From: an uncultured Gammaproteobacteria bacterium
Lineage (GTDB): Bacteria; Pseudomonadota; Gammaproteobacteria; Pseudomonadales; Pseudohongiellaceae
Assembly (NCBI GenBank): GCA_913048385.1
Contig: CAJWVZ010000021.1
Location: 1-37,934 of the forward strand
DNA: 37,934 nucleotides
Direction: 5' to 3'
The notes under the pieces were generated by a model. It did no database searches. It had not been told where the DNA came from and saw nothing but the letters and a program-made list of their open reading frames with translations. Positions 16,520-25,826 of the stretch are shown here, piece by piece; position 1 is the first letter of the stretch; every line of letters starts with the position of its first letter. The position numbers were made by a program, and so were the translations under genes.

Positions 16520-18460
16520 ATGTTAGACAAAATACCACTAAAGCGCCCAACGACCCCTATTCTGGATCGAATATCGACTCCAAGAGAGTTGCGCGAACTT
16601 CAGGTTGAAAATTTAAAGAACTTAGCAGAAGAATTGCGCTTATTCTTGCTTTACTCAGTTGGGCAAACAGGCGGCCATTTTGGAGCGGGGCTTGGCGTTG
16701 TCGAGCTGACGATTGCACTCCACTATGTATATAACACCCCAACAGACAATCTCATCTGGGACGTCGGTCATCAAGCCTATCCTCATAAAATTTTAACCGA
16801 CCGTCGAACCCGTATGTTAACCATGCGCCAAGCTAAGGGTCTCGCACCTTTCCCAAGTAGAAAAGAAAGTCCCTTTGATGCGTTTGGCGTTGGACACTCA
16901 AGCACATCTATAAGCGCCGCTCTAGGGATGTTGGTTGCTGGACGTAACAAAGAATATGACCAGCCGCAATCTGAAAACAATCACAACATTGCCGTGATTG
17001 GCGACGGAGCCATGACTGCTGGAATGGCATTCGAAGCACTCAACCACGCAGGCCATATCGACGATAATATTTTAGTGATTCTCAATGATAATAATATGTC
17101 CATCTCTGACAATGTGGGAGGACTATCGAGTTACTTTGCACGAATGTGGGCAAGCAAACCTTACAACTTCATCAGAAGCGGAAGCAAACGTGTATTTTCC
17201 AAGATGCCTCCTGCGCTGAAAGCGATACACCGTGCTGAAGAATACATGAAAGGTATGGTCTCCCCTGGCACTCTTTTTGAAGAACTTGGCTTCAACTATA
17301 TCGGGCTTATAGATGGACATAATGTCGAAGGTCTGGTCGACATCCTCACTAATATAAAATCGCTGCGCGGCCCGCAACTTCTTCATATCGTGACTCAAAA
17401 AGGCAAGGGGTATACGGAATCCGAAAGTGATCCTCATGGCATGCACGCGCTCGGCAAGGTCACCCCCCAGCAGAAAGATCTCAAAAATCCGCTTAGCACG
17501 GAGGAAGATGCTAAGAAACCTAGTCGGACGTACTCCCAAGTTTTTGGTGGTTGGTTGTGTGATGTCGCGAGAAAAGACAAACGGCTAATTGCCATCACCC
17601 CGGCTATGGGAGACGGTTCCGGAATGAACGAGTTTGCGGAAAAGTTTCCGGAGCGATTCTTTGATGTCGCGATAGCGGAACAGCATGCGGTAACATTCGC
17701 GGCTGGCATAGCCTGCGCAAACCAAAAACCAGTGGTTGCTATCTATTCGACATTTTTGCAGCGCGCCTATGATCAGCTCATTCATGATGTAGCTCTTCAG
17801 GAATTAGATGTCTTATTTGCGATAGATCGCGCGGGATTAGTCGGTGAGGACGGTCCGACACATGCCGGCAGCTTTGACCTTAGTTATCTGAGGTGCATAC
17901 CGAATATAGTGGTCATGACGCCTAGTGATGAAGCGGAAACATATAAGCTCCTCTCAGCAGGCTTCGAGCATGAGGGGCCAGCCGCAGTGCGATATCCGCG
18001 AGGTAAAGGTACCGGTGCCTCATCACCCTCAAAACACGAAAAACTCGACATCGGGAAAGGAATTCTTAGACGCAAAGGGGAAAAAATAGCCCTTCTAGCT
18101 TTTGGTAGCATGGTTGCAGCATCCAACGAAGCCGGAGAGAAACTTAATGCGACCGTTGCAGATATGCGCTTTGTAAAACCAATTGATGAGACTTTAATAT
18201 CCGAACTCGCTAAAAGTAATGATCTCCTCGTAACACTTGAAGAAAATAGTGTAATGGGAGGTGCGGGATCGGCGGTGAATGAATTTTTAATGAATAAGAA
18301 CTTCAAGGTATCGGTCCTTAATATCGGTTTGCCAGATGCCTTCCTTGAACATGGACAAGCGAGCGATATGCTTGCAGAAATTGGTCTTGACGCTGATGGA
18401 ATAATTAAAAAAATTCAGGCCAAACTTGCTTCCTGTGCCGTTTCACAGCCAAATACATAA
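16520..18460 (+). CDS. dxs: 1-deoxy-D-xylulose-5-phosphate synthase
   Basis: This is a 646-residue thiamine-diphosphate enzyme, first step of the MEP isoprenoid pathway (pyruvate plus glyceraldehyde 3-phosphate to DXP). The N-terminal TPP-binding motif runs from [18 protein letters not shown] (161-178) to [23 protein letters not shown] holds the catalytic-site histidine, and the second domain has [16 protein letters not shown] with the conserved glutamate and [17 protein letters not shown]. The C-terminal transketolase domain is complete. Cytoplasmic homodimer. It is third in the xseB-ispA-dxs operon, 52 nt after ispA, with AGG before the ATG. Confidence 0.96.
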   Translation: MLDKIPLKRPTTPILDRISTPRELRELQVENLKNLAEELRLFLLYSVGQTGGHFGAGLGVVELTIALHYVYNTPTDNLIWDVGHQAYPHKILTDRRTRMLTMRQAKGLAPFPSRKESPFDAFGVGHSSTSISAALGMLVAGRNKEYDQPQSENNHNIAVIGDGAMTAGMAFEALNHAGHIDDNILVILNDNNMSISDNVGGLSSYFARMWASKPYNFIRSGSKRVFSKMPPALKAIHRAEEYMKGMVSPGTLFEELGFNYIGLIDGHNVEGLVDILTNIKSLRGPQLLHIVTQKGKGYTESESDPHGMHALGKVTPQQKDLKNPLSTEEDAKKPSRTYSQVFGGWLCDVARKDKRLIAITPAMGDGSGMNEFAEKFPERFFDVAIAEQHAVTFAAGIACANQKPVVAIYSTFLQRAYDQLIHDVALQELDVLFAIDRAGLVGEDGPTHAGSFDLSYLRCIPNIVVMTPSDEAETYKLLSAGFEHEGPAAVRYPRGKGTGASSPSKHEKLDIGKGILRRKGEKIALLAFGSMVAASNEAGEKLNATVADMRFVKPIDETLISELAKSNDLLVTLEENSVMGGAGSAVNEFLMNKNFKVSVLNIGLPDAFLEHGQASDMLAEIGLDADGIIKKIQAKLASCAVSQPNT

Positions 18461-18500
18461 GCACGCAATTGCAGAAAACTGCTATAGAAAACCACCTTAA

Positions 18501-18529
18501 TTGACGCGCTTTAATTTTATCTTTAGACT
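18501..18529 (+). promoter_or_regulatory. Candidate sigma-70 promoter for the btuB riboswitch transcript
   Basis: TTGACG (18501-18506), a 17-nt spacer and TAGACT (18524-18529). This would start RNA near 18536, about 33 nt before the first base of the aptamer. The -35 matches five of six consensus bases and the -10 four of six; the spacing is ideal. It lies 41 nt after the dxs stop. Confidence 0.5.
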
Positions 18530-18568
18530 CCGTCCGTCTTTTGAATTCTTTAGGGAACCAAAAGCCAA

Positions 18569-18701
18569 GTTATATCGGTTCTAGTGCAAGCTAGTTAAAT
18601 GGGAAGCTAGTTAAATTCTAGCACTGCCCCCGCAACGGTGTACCGACAGTTTTCAAAACTTTAGAAAGCTCGTTGGTCAGTCCGATACCAGCCGAAATAA
18701 C
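18569..18701 (+). promoter_or_regulatory. Cobalamin riboswitch aptamer upstream of btuB
   Basis: The core contains the B12-riboswitch hallmarks in order: GGTT, GGGAA (18601-18605), CTGCCCCCGCAACGG (18624-18638) and the closing AGTCCGATACCAGCCGA (18679-18695). The closing P1 helix is visible as GTTATATCGG (18569-18578) pairing with CCGAAATAAC (18692-18701) with one mismatch. In the family, adenosylcobalamin binding shuts off the downstream gene, here btuB and then cobO. No T-run follows the aptamer, so control is more likely at translation initiation than by termination. A 13-bp direct repeat lies inside the P3/P4 part (see findings). Confidence 0.92.
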
Positions 18702-18710
18702 TTTAAGCTT

Positions 18711-18731
18711 GATGCAGCGGAGGGCTTCATC
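18711..18731 (+). promoter_or_regulatory. Hairpin with GGAGG loop in the riboswitch expression platform
   Basis: GATGCAGC (18711-18718) and GCTTCATC (18724-18731) form an 8-bp stem with one mismatch, presenting GGAGG (18719-18723) as a five-base loop 10 nt after the aptamer. The rest of the leader (18732-18833) has only small hairpins: GAACC/GGTTC near 18740-18752 and GACAC/GTGTC near 18785-18801. After these comes the real btuB ribosome-binding site GGAG at 18822-18825. The role of the GGAGG loop is unknown. Confidence 0.4.
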
Positions 18732-18833
18732 AGTGGTGGAACCTGTGGGTTCTTCTGCTCATTCCCTTCTCTGATAAAAACCTTTGACACGAAACAGGTG
18801 TCGCAATAATGACGTTTTATCGGAGTTCTAAAA

Positions 18834-20711
18834 ATGAAAAATCACGTATTTATTTTGCATTCGCTAGCGGCGACCTTAATCTCTCACAGCTTATTTGCGC
18901 AAGAAAATTCTGACACCAATCCTACAAACCCTAACGTCTTAGAGGAAATCGTCGTCACAGCTCACAGGTCACCTGTTCAGCTTCGGCGAGTCGCTACCTC
19001 TATCACGGTTATTACCAGAGAACGCATAAAGGCAATGGGCAATCTTTCCCTACCAGATATTCTTCGACAGACTCCTGCCGTCGGAGTAACTGGATCGGGC
19101 GGAATAGGCTCTCAGTCATCTATCCGTATTCGTGGAGAGGAAAGCTTTCGCACTCTGATGATAATGGATGGGATACGTTTATCTGATCCCAGTGGTCCCC
19201 AAGTAGCCACTCAAACCGAGCATCTCCTAAGCAACGGCATCGGCAAAGTTGAGATTTTGAGAGGACCGCAAGGACTCAGTTACGGCGCGGACGCTGGTGG
19301 TATTATCAACGTCGAATCAAATGACTTAGAATTTGGCAACAACTTTAGCATTGGCTCTCAAATCGGTTCTCGCGGTACCAGCCAGAATGGAATCAGCCTC
19401 AGCACAAACCGCGAACGAACTAGTTTTTCTCTTAACGCAACAGATCTTCAAAGCGATGGTCTTAATGCGAGATTTTCAGACTCGGCCGCTCCTGATAACG
19501 ATGGGTATGAAAACCGCACTTACCACGCCCGCGCTACTGCTAAAGTCACAGATGAATTACGATTCAAACTGGTCCATCGAGATGTTTCTGGAAAGACTGA
19601 ATACGATAACTGTTATGATTCATCATTTTCAGTTATAAATAATTGCTTAGCTATCTATGATTTCAGTGCAACTCGAGCAGAGCTGCAATACGAAAGCAAT
19701 GCCTCGACTCATAGCGTATCGTATACCTCGACGAAAACAGATCGGGACTCCCTATCCGCAGGTGTAAGCAGTTTTACAAGCAAAGGCGAACTAGATCGTT
19801 GGGAGTATCTCGGCACCAATAATAGTTTGGAAAACTTTGATTTCATTTTTGGTGTTGATCTAGAGCAAGAAAAAAACGGAGATAACTCAAGAGACAACAA
19901 GGGATACTATCTCGACGTTCTTAGTGACTTTTCAAATGATATTTTTATTAGTGGCGGTATCAGAGTTGACGATAATCAGGATTTTGGTGAACATCTTAGC
20001 TACCGATTAGCATCCGCTTACTTATTAAACTTAGGCCAAGGGACCCTCAAATTAAAAGGAAATCTAGGCACAGGTTTTCGCGCTCCAAGTCTCTATGAAA
20101 TTGGCTATAACAACAGTCCTTCTGCTTATCCTCCAGCATACGGTCTTGCACTGGACGCCGAGGAAACTCATGGTTATGAATTTGGAATGGAGTTCTTTTA
20201 CTTAGATAAGTTAAGATTAGAAGCAATAAGATTTAACCAAAAAATTGAAAACGCAATTTATTATGACATGTCTAGCTACAGTGGATATCTGCAAGACCTC
20301 GGTACTAGTCGCTCAAAAGGCATAGAAATAAATGGCGAACTAGAACTCGCCGACTCGCTGCGTGTTCTGGCTAATGTTACCCATAATAAAACTCGACGTA
20401 GTAATGGAATGCAACGCGTACGCCGGCCTAAAATACTCGCCAATATCGGGGTGACCTATGGTAAAAATTCATTATCTTTAAATGCTTTCTACCGCGTTTC
20501 GCGTGATTCGATCGATGAAAGCTTTGGCTCTCCCAGACCCCTAGCGTTAGACGATTTCGGTGTTCTTGACCTCAGTGCGAGATACATTTTTAGTGAAAAC
20601 GTTCAGATATTTGCTCGCGTAGAAAATGCTCTTGATAAAGACTATCGAGAACTACTTGACTATCGATCGCCCTCCCGTGGAGCCTATATCGGTGCTGAAA
20701 TAAATTTATAA
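18834..20711 (+). CDS. btuB: TonB-dependent vitamin B12 receptor BtuB
   Basis: This is a 625-residue outer-membrane receptor. It has a signal peptide (about 1-22, ending LFAQ), a TonB box EEIVVTA (37-43), and a plug with LPDILRQTPAVGV, IRIRGEESFRTLMIMDGIRLSDPSG and VEILRGPQGLSYGADAGGIINV. The barrel contains LKGNLGTGFRAPSLYEIGY and a closing ARVENALDKDYRELLDYRSPSRGAYIGAEINL-type end. It closes with Leu, not the usual Phe. A B12 function is supported by the riboswitch directly upstream and the adenosyltransferase directly downstream. Ribosome-binding site GGAG 8 nt before the ATG. Cobalamin or another corrinoid is the likely ligand. Confidence 0.9.
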   Translation: MKNHVFILHSLAATLISHSLFAQENSDTNPTNPNVLEEIVVTAHRSPVQLRRVATSITVITRERIKAMGNLSLPDILRQTPAVGVTGSGGIGSQSSIRIRGEESFRTLMIMDGIRLSDPSGPQVATQTEHLLSNGIGKVEILRGPQGLSYGADAGGIINVESNDLEFGNNFSIGSQIGSRGTSQNGISLSTNRERTSFSLNATDLQSDGLNARFSDSAAPDNDGYENRTYHARATAKVTDELRFKLVHRDVSGKTEYDNCYDSSFSVINNCLAIYDFSATRAELQYESNASTHSVSYTSTKTDRDSLSAGVSSFTSKGELDRWEYLGTNNSLENFDFIFGVDLEQEKNGDNSRDNKGYYLDVLSDFSNDIFISGGIRVDDNQDFGEHLSYRLASAYLLNLGQGTLKLKGNLGTGFRAPSLYEIGYNNSPSAYPPAYGLALDAEETHGYEFGMEFFYLDKLRLEAIRFNQKIENAIYYDMSSYSGYLQDLGTSRSKGIEINGELELADSLRVLANVTHNKTRRSNGMQRVRRPKILANIGVTYGKNSLSLNAFYRVSRDSIDESFGSPRPLALDDFGVLDLSARYIFSENVQIFARVENALDKDYRELLDYRSPSRGAYIGAEINL

Positions 20712-20723
20712 ATAGGAGAAAAA

Positions 20724-21332
20724 ATGTCATCAACTGAAGAGCGAAATACCCGACACAAGAAAGCAATGCAGCGTAAGAAAAAACACATAGACGGCAATAT
20801 TGCCGCTGCAACTATTGATAAGGGTCTATTCCTAGTGCTCACCGGCAACGGAAAAGGGAAAAGCTCTTCGGCTTTTGGTATGCTCGCCCGCAGCGTTGGG
20901 CATGGGCTTAGCTGCAGTGTTGTTCAATTTATAAAAGGGCAATGGGAGACCGGTGAGCAACTCTTGTTTAACGATCACCCTCAAGTTCAATTCCATACAA
21001 TGAATACTGGATTCACTTGGGACACGCAAGACCGACAAAGCGATATTGTCGCCGCAGAAAAAACATGGTCCGAAGCGAGCCAACTTCTTCAAGATCCCAA
21101 TATGGACTTGGTTATACTCGATGAACTTACCTACATGTTAACTTACGGATATCTGGATAAAGATTCAGTAATAAACTCTATAAAAAATCGCCCAGCAGAT
21201 CAGCATGTCGTTGTGACTGGGCGCAATGCCGGAAAGGAATTGATAGAACTTGCGGATACCGTAACTGAACTAGCAGAAACGAAGCATGCTTTTTACAATG
21301 GAATTAAAGTGCAAAAAGGAATCGATTTCTAA
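20724..21332 (+). CDS. cobO: Cob(I)alamin/cobyrinate adenosyltransferase, CobO/BtuR type
   Basis: This 202-residue protein has a P-loop GNGKGKSS (41-48) and the CobA/CobO/BtuR signatures RSVGHGLSCSVVQFIKGQW, LVILDELTYML and VVVTGRNAGKELIELADTVTEL. It transfers the 5'-deoxyadenosyl group from ATP to the reduced corrinoid, making adenosylcobalamin. With BtuB it forms a salvage unit controlled by the riboswitch. Start ATG 20724 with AGGAG 6 nt upstream, 12 nt after btuB. The N-terminal RHKKAMQRKKKHID tail is the family's usual ATP-capping extension. Cytoplasmic. Confidence 0.95.
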   Translation: MSSTEERNTRHKKAMQRKKKHIDGNIAAATIDKGLFLVLTGNGKGKSSSAFGMLARSVGHGLSCSVVQFIKGQWETGEQLLFNDHPQVQFHTMNTGFTWDTQDRQSDIVAAEKTWSEASQLLQDPNMDLVILDELTYMLTYGYLDKDSVINSIKNRPADQHVVVTGRNAGKELIELADTVTELAETKHAFYNGIKVQKGIDF

Positions 21333-21460
21333 TCGAGGGACTCCCAAAAAGTAGAAAGCTTGAACCTGAGCAGCACCTTAAAAAGAAAAGCATTCCAATA
21401 GCTGCTGACCATCAAATGATGATTGCGTCCACAGCCAATTCATCGAACCACGCAGAGGTC

Positions 21461-22048
21461 TCACCTCCAGTGGCCCATTTTTTCCGCTTTTATCGAAAGA
21501 TATTTTTCGTTATGGGGATTTTCGCCGGTATGAACTGGCAGGACCTCAGTCACCTCTACCCCGAGAGCCTCAAGCGCCTCGACTTTCTTTGGGTTATTTG
21601 TCAGCAGCCGCACCTGTGCCACCTCTAAAAACTTCAAAATCGGCTGGCAAACTTGATAGTCCCTCTCGTCGGCTGAAAAACCGAGTGCAACGTTTGCCTC
21701 AACGGTATCCGCACCTTCATCTTGAAGAGCATAGGCCCTTAATTTATTTAGTAGGCCAATTCCTCGCCCCTCTTGCCTAAGATAGAGAATCAATCCGGAT
21801 CCAGCCTCACCGATTGACTGCATCGCATACTGCAGCTGAGAACCGCAATCGCACCGAAGGCTGCCCAGCGCATCGCCAGTTAAACATTCACTATGAACTC
21901 GGCATATAAGAGGATCGTTGCTTGATTTTAAGTCCCCCAGAGCGAGCGCTAAATGCTCTTTACCGGTCTCATCGTCCTCAAACCCAAATATATCAAATTT
22001 CCCCCACTCGGTGGGTAAGACTGTGCGCGCGACAAACTTTATTGACAA
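21461..22048 (-). CDS. ribA: GTP cyclohydrolase II
   Basis: This is a 195-residue enzyme converting GTP to the diaminohydroxypyrimidine precursor of riboflavin. The zinc ligands C55, C66 and C68 ([20 protein letters not shown]) and the GTP-handling motif RQEGRGIGL (91-99) are intact, with [12 protein letters not shown] near the C-terminus. It is the only complete GCHII in the window, since the RibA-like half of the RibBA protein has lost these residues. Last gene of the minus-strand rib/nusB/thiL/pgpA series, 57 nt after pgpA, convergent with cobO. The 128-nt gap to cobO shows no strong terminator. Confidence 0.95.
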   Translation of the reverse strand: MSIKFVARTVLPTEWGKFDIFGFEDDETGKEHLALALGDLKSSNDPLICRVHSECLTGDALGSLRCDCGSQLQYAMQSIGEAGSGLILYLRQEGRGIGLLNKLRAYALQDEGADTVEANVALGFSADERDYQVCQPILKFLEVAQVRLLTNNPKKVEALEALGVEVTEVLPVHTGENPHNEKYLSIKAEKMGHWR

Positions 22049-22105
22049 AAGAATTTCCCTCTTTAGATCTCATTTATAAATTTGATAATCGTTTGGCTTG
22101 TTAAT

Positions 22106-22588
22106 TTATAAAAACCAAACTATACCTTGAATACACAAACAGGAAAGTATACCTGCTAAAACATCGTCAAGCATGATTCCAAGCCCACCATTTATATTTA
22201 CATCTACCCATTTTATAGGCCACGGCTTTAAAATATCGAAGATACGAAAAAAACAAAATCCACAAATTAACCATTGAAAACCCTGAGGAACCATAAAGTA
22301 AGTAATCCATAAACCTACGAATTCGTCAAAAACAATACCAGGATGATCATGAACAGCCAGATCAAATGACGTTTTACCGCACAACCAGACCCCCAAGAAA
22401 AACATTAAAATTAAAAACAAACCGTAAACTTCGGCATTCATTGACGGAAGAAGAACGTAAATCGTCATTCCACCCAGCGTCCCAAAAGTGCCAGGAGCAA
22501 TAGGCGCTGCCCCACTACCCAAACCAAAACTAAGGAAGTGTATCGGATTCCGCCAAACACTTGCTGGAGTACCTGTGCTAACAACCAT
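22106..22588 (-). CDS. pgpA: Phosphatidylglycerophosphatase A
   Basis: This is a 160-residue integral membrane phosphatase that removes phosphate from phosphatidylglycerophosphate in phospholipid synthesis. Motifs: FLSFGLGSGAAPIAPGTFGTLGG (about 18-40), HDHPGIVFDEFVGLW with the metal-binding acidic residues, RIFDILKPWPIKWVD and GGLGIMLDDVLAG. Four hydrophobic helices separate them. Length and motif order match PgpA. It follows thiL by 22 nt, a pairing conserved across gammaproteobacteria. Confidence 0.95.
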   Translation of the reverse strand: MVVSTGTPASVWRNPIHFLSFGLGSGAAPIAPGTFGTLGGMTIYVLLPSMNAEVYGLFLILMFFLGVWLCGKTSFDLAVHDHPGIVFDEFVGLWITYFMVPQGFQWLICGFCFFRIFDILKPWPIKWVDVNINGGLGIMLDDVLAGILSCLCIQGIVWFL

Positions 22589-22610
22589 TAAAACTTACCT
22601 TAACTTTACT

Positions 22611-23612
22611 CTAAAAATGTATATACCCATCGCTCTTGACCGCGACCATCGTTCCATCACGCGCTTTTAACCGAACGCCGTCTACATCCTTAATAATTCC
22701 AACTTCGGTCAATGGTAAATCAAACTTTTTGGCAGCTTGAAAAACCCTATCTTTTAGATCTTGGCTTACTACCAAACACAGCTCATAGTCATCGCCTCCA
22801 TTAAGGCAAGCTTGCAACAGCATTTTCTCAGACAAGCAGGCTTGTGCCGTTGTTGAGAAAGGTAACGTCACTTCTTCAATCTCAGCCCCAAACCCAGATG
22901 CCCTCAAAATATGTGAGAGATCAGACAGAAGGCCATCTGAGATATCAATTGCGGCGTTAACTAGACCCCGGCATCCGATCGCAAATTCGACCCTTGGCGA
23001 AGGGGAAAAGTACCTCTCAAACAATGGCTGAGGATCCGCCCACCCGAGAAGCTCAAGGTTAGAGTCCAAATGGCTTTGATAGCCTAATCCCAGAAGCGCC
23101 ACCGCTGCATCACCCAAAGTTCCCGTAACTAAAATCGAGTCGCCAATTTGAGCTCCGCTACGGAGCGTTGCTTGCCCCTCAGGCACGAGCCCGTGAACTT
23201 GAATCGCGATCTGTAGGGGTCCTGACGACAAATCACCCCCAACTAATGGACAGTTAAATTTTCTCGCTACGGTCGATAGACCATCCGCAAACTGTTGTAT
23301 CCAGTTCTCATTAATTTCTGGAATGGTAAGCCCGAGGGTAAAACAAAGTGGATCGGCAGCCATAGCGGCTAAATCACTTAAGTTAACTCCCAGCGCCCTG
23401 CGAGCGATAACATCAGGTTCTGCATCAGAAGGAAAATGGACTCCAGACGCTAACACATCGAGCGAAACTACTAGATTCTGATCTAAAGGTGGCTTGATGA
23501 TTGCTGCATCATCGCCAATTCCAAGTTCCACACCACCTCTCGAAAAACTAAGATCTGAGGTGGCTAAAAAATTTTTAATAATATCGAATTCAGAGTAAGC
23601 CAACGCAGCCAC
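22611..23612 (-). CDS. thiL: Thiamine-monophosphate kinase
   Basis: This is a 333-residue AIR-synthase/PurM-fold kinase that phosphorylates thiamine monophosphate to thiamine diphosphate. Conserved parts are FDIIKNF, ELGIGDDAAI (about 29-38), SLDVLASGVHF, ALGVNLSDLAAMAADP, CPLVGGDLSSG, DISDGLLSDLSHI and LNGGDDYELC. The start is GTG at 23612, as no ATG lies near. It lies 40 nt after nusB, within the nusB-thiL-pgpA order. The product is used as cofactor by Dxs, encoded in this same window. Confidence 0.95.
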   Translation of the reverse strand: MAALAYSEFDIIKNFLATSDLSFSRGGVELGIGDDAAIIKPPLDQNLVVSLDVLASGVHFPSDAEPDVIARRALGVNLSDLAAMAADPLCFTLGLTIPEINENWIQQFADGLSTVARKFNCPLVGGDLSSGPLQIAIQVHGLVPEGQATLRSGAQIGDSILVTGTLGDAAVALLGLGYQSHLDSNLELLGWADPQPLFERYFSPSPRVEFAIGCRGLVNAAIDISDGLLSDLSHILRASGFGAEIEEVTLPFSTTAQACLSEKMLLQACLNGGDDYELCLVVSQDLKDRVFQAAKKFDLPLTEVGIIKDVDGVRLKARDGTMVAVKSDGYIHF

Positions 23613-23652
23613 CAGTAGAGGGAGATAATTCTAGTAACAATTAACAAATGAA

Positions 23653-24132
23653 TTATACTCTCGCTTTAGTCTCCAGCGGTCTGAGATTAAAGGCCAAACT
23701 ATCAAGAACGCCATTGATATATTTGTGACTCTCAGTCGCTCCAAAAATTTTTGCCAATTCTACACATTCATTTATAACAACCCGATACGGAATATCGATA
23801 CGATCTGCGAGCTCGTAGCTTCCTAAACATAGAAGCGCTCTCTCTATAGGATCAAGCGCAACCAGCTCCCTATCCAGAAACTCAGTCAACTTTACCTCGA
23901 GAGGTTCGATTTTCTCAGTGACCGAAAAAAAAACTTCACTAAAATAGTCCCAGTCAATCTTTCCTGAGTTAGTTTCAATAAACTGGCTTTTAATTTCACT
24001 AGGGGAGGTACCTGAAAGCTGCCATTGATACAGAGCTTGAACAACTAAACGCCTTGCTCTTCGACGCTGAGCTAGTGGAAGTCTTAGACTTTTTTTAGGC
24101 GAATCGCTGCCTTTCGCGTCAACCTCAACCAC
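23653..24132 (-). CDS. nusB: Transcription antitermination factor NusB
   Basis: This is a 159-residue all-helical protein that binds the boxA RNA with S10 (NusE) to promote antitermination of rRNA transcription. Typical stretches: RRRARRLVVQALYQWQLSG near the N-terminus, LDRELVALDPIERALLCLGSYEL, and IPYRVVINECVELAKIFGATESHKYINGVLD. The start is GTG at 24132, directly abutting the TAA of ribH with no spacer. Translation is therefore probably coupled to ribH. Confidence 0.95.
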   Translation of the reverse strand: MVEVDAKGSDSPKKSLRLPLAQRRRARRLVVQALYQWQLSGTSPSEIKSQFIETNSGKIDWDYFSEVFFSVTEKIEPLEVKLTEFLDRELVALDPIERALLCLGSYELADRIDIPYRVVINECVELAKIFGATESHKYINGVLDSLAFNLRPLETKARV

Positions 24133-24606
24133 TTAAGCATCCAACTTTCGCATCAAGCTGACCATCTCGATAGCCGTCAGCGCCGCCTCTTCACCCTTAT
24201 TTCCGGCTTTGGTACCGGATCGCTCAACAGCTTGTTCAATACTATCGACTGTGAGCACTCCAAATGAAACAGGTTTCGATGAAGCCAGGCTTACCGCACC
24301 AAGACCCTTTACACACTCTCCAGCAACATATTCAAAATGGGGCGTACCTCCACGTATCACTGCACCAAGTGCTATTATCGCGTCACATCTTCCCTCAGCA
24401 ATTTTTTGGACAGCCAGGGGTAATTCAAACGCACCCGGCACCTTCACAATTGTAATATCTTTGTCTGCAACGCCGTGCCGGCCGAGGGCATCGAGAGCAC
24501 CTCTTAGTAGACTGTCTACCACAAAACTATTCCAGCGAGTAACCGCAATCACATACTGCGCGCTCGCTCCGGTGTAGCTACCCTCGATCGTGTTTATATT
24601 GCTCAT
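24133..24606 (-). CDS. ribH: 6,7-dimethyl-8-ribityllumazine synthase
   Basis: This is a 157-residue enzyme that condenses the ribitylaminopyrimidine with dihydroxybutanone phosphate, the penultimate riboflavin step. Motifs: [16 protein letters not shown] (23-38), [15 protein letters not shown] (56-70), [19 protein letters not shown] with catalytic H90, and [18 protein letters not shown] with [14 protein letters not shown]. It normally forms a 60-mer or pentamer. Same operon as ribBA upstream and nusB immediately downstream. Confidence 0.96.
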   Translation of the reverse strand: MSNINTIEGSYTGASAQYVIAVTRWNSFVVDSLLRGALDALGRHGVADKDITIVKVPGAFELPLAVQKIAEGRCDAIIALGAVIRGGTPHFEYVAGECVKGLGAVSLASSKPVSFGVLTVDSIEQAVERSGTKAGNKGEEAALTAIEMVSLMRKLDA

Positions 24607-24652
24607 TTTTTCATTTCTCTCGACTATAGTTCGTCACGCGTTTGATTAAAAA

Positions 24653-25768
24653 TTAATCGCCGCTGTTAAAACTAATAAATTCTTCGACCTCTAGATCGAA
24701 TCCGGAAATTGCGTTCAAACGCGCTGGGTGACTCAGCAAGCGCATTTTTCCAACTCCTAAACTTCGCAGAATCTGAGATCCAGTACCAATTGTGAGGTCG
24801 CTACCAATTCGATTCGGCACATACTCTAGACCTTTAGCAAACGCCAAGGCAATATCTTGCTCCAGAGGCTGACCGTAATCATCTCCAGATAATAACACAG
24901 CAACACCGCAGCCTTCTTCGTTAATCCGCTTGAGTGCACTCGAAAACGACCAACTCGTATACTTGGCCCCATAAACTTCACAGATATCTCTGACTGTATT
25001 AGGTATGTGAACCCTTACCAACGTCGCTTTTTGTTTCTCAATCACGCCCTTAGTAAACGCAAGATGCATACTTCCGCTTATGGAATCTTTAAAAGTATGA
25101 CACTCAAATTGTCCAAATTGAGTCTCTACAATATTCGTATCAACCAAATTGACAGTATGCTCATGAGCAATCCGATAGTGTATTAAATCGACTATGGTCC
25201 CAATCTTCAGCCCGTGCTTTTCAGCGAATAGCTCTAGATCAGCTCTACGGGCCATCGAACCATCTTCATTCATTATCTCAACAATGGCCGCGGCAGGCTC
25301 AAAACCCGCAAGCCGCGCCAGATCGCAACCAGCCTCGGTATGGCCCGCTCTGCGAAGAACTCCTCCGGGTTGAGCCATAATAGGAAAAACGTGCCCGGGT
25401 TGAACAATATCGTTCGCGGTGCTCGCACCAGCTACAGCGGCTTGAATTGTTCGTGCTCGGTCCGCAGCAGAAATCCCTGTAGTCACGCCGTTTGCGGCTT
25501 CGATGGACACGGTAAAATTAGTGTTGTACGGCGTATTATTTTCATTGACCATTAAGGGCAGCTGGAGGTGCTGGCATCGCTCTTTAGTCAGTGTCAAACA
25601 AATAAGCCCGCGCGCGTTTGTAGCCATGAAATTAACGTCAGCCGTCGTAACCGACTGGGCTGCAATAACCAAATCTCCTTCATTTTCACGAGCCTCATCA
25701 TCCATCAGGATGACCATTTTGCCATCCCTAATATCGTCAATTAACTCTTCGACGGTATTTAATTTCAT
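24653..25768 (-). CDS. ribBA: DHBP synthase fused to a degenerate GTP cyclohydrolase II domain
   Basis: This is a 371-residue protein. Residues 1-200 are an intact RibB domain (3,4-dihydroxy-2-butanone 4-phosphate synthase): DDEARENEGDLVIAAQ (23-38) with the metal and phosphate contacts, and PGGVLRRAGHTEAGCDLARLAG. Residues about 205-371 align with RibA but have lost the zinc cysteines (no CxxxxxxxxxxCxC), and the RQEGRGIGL motif is replaced by LSGDDYGQPLEQ. The second half is therefore probably inactive as a cyclohydrolase and may be structural or regulatory. This matches the RibB plus RibA-like form known in pseudomonads, and the separate ribA at 21461-22048 supplies the activity. No FMN riboswitch fits in the 58-nt gap upstream. 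Confidence 0.93.
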   Translation of the reverse strand: MKLNTVEELIDDIRDGKMVILMDDEARENEGDLVIAAQSVTTADVNFMATNARGLICLTLTKERCQHLQLPLMVNENNTPYNTNFTVSIEAANGVTTGISAADRARTIQAAVAGASTANDIVQPGHVFPIMAQPGGVLRRAGHTEAGCDLARLAGFEPAAAIVEIMNEDGSMARRADLELFAEKHGLKIGTIVDLIHYRIAHEHTVNLVDTNIVETQFGQFECHTFKDSISGSMHLAFTKGVIEKQKATLVRVHIPNTVRDICEVYGAKYTSWSFSSALKRINEEGCGVAVLLSGDDYGQPLEQDIALAFAKGLEYVPNRIGSDLTIGTGSQILRSLGVGKMRLLSHPARLNAISGFDLEVEEFISFNSGD

Positions 25769-25826
25769 ATTGATAATTTCCCTATCTTAAGGCTTTATTT
25801 AAAAATATTTCGAATCGATTTCCGAA

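Noticed and set aside
18527..18532. ACTCCG as an anti-ribosome-binding sequence for CGGAGT at 18821-18826
   Set aside because: It overlaps the predicted -10 element, upstream of the likely transcription start, so it would not be in the mRNA.
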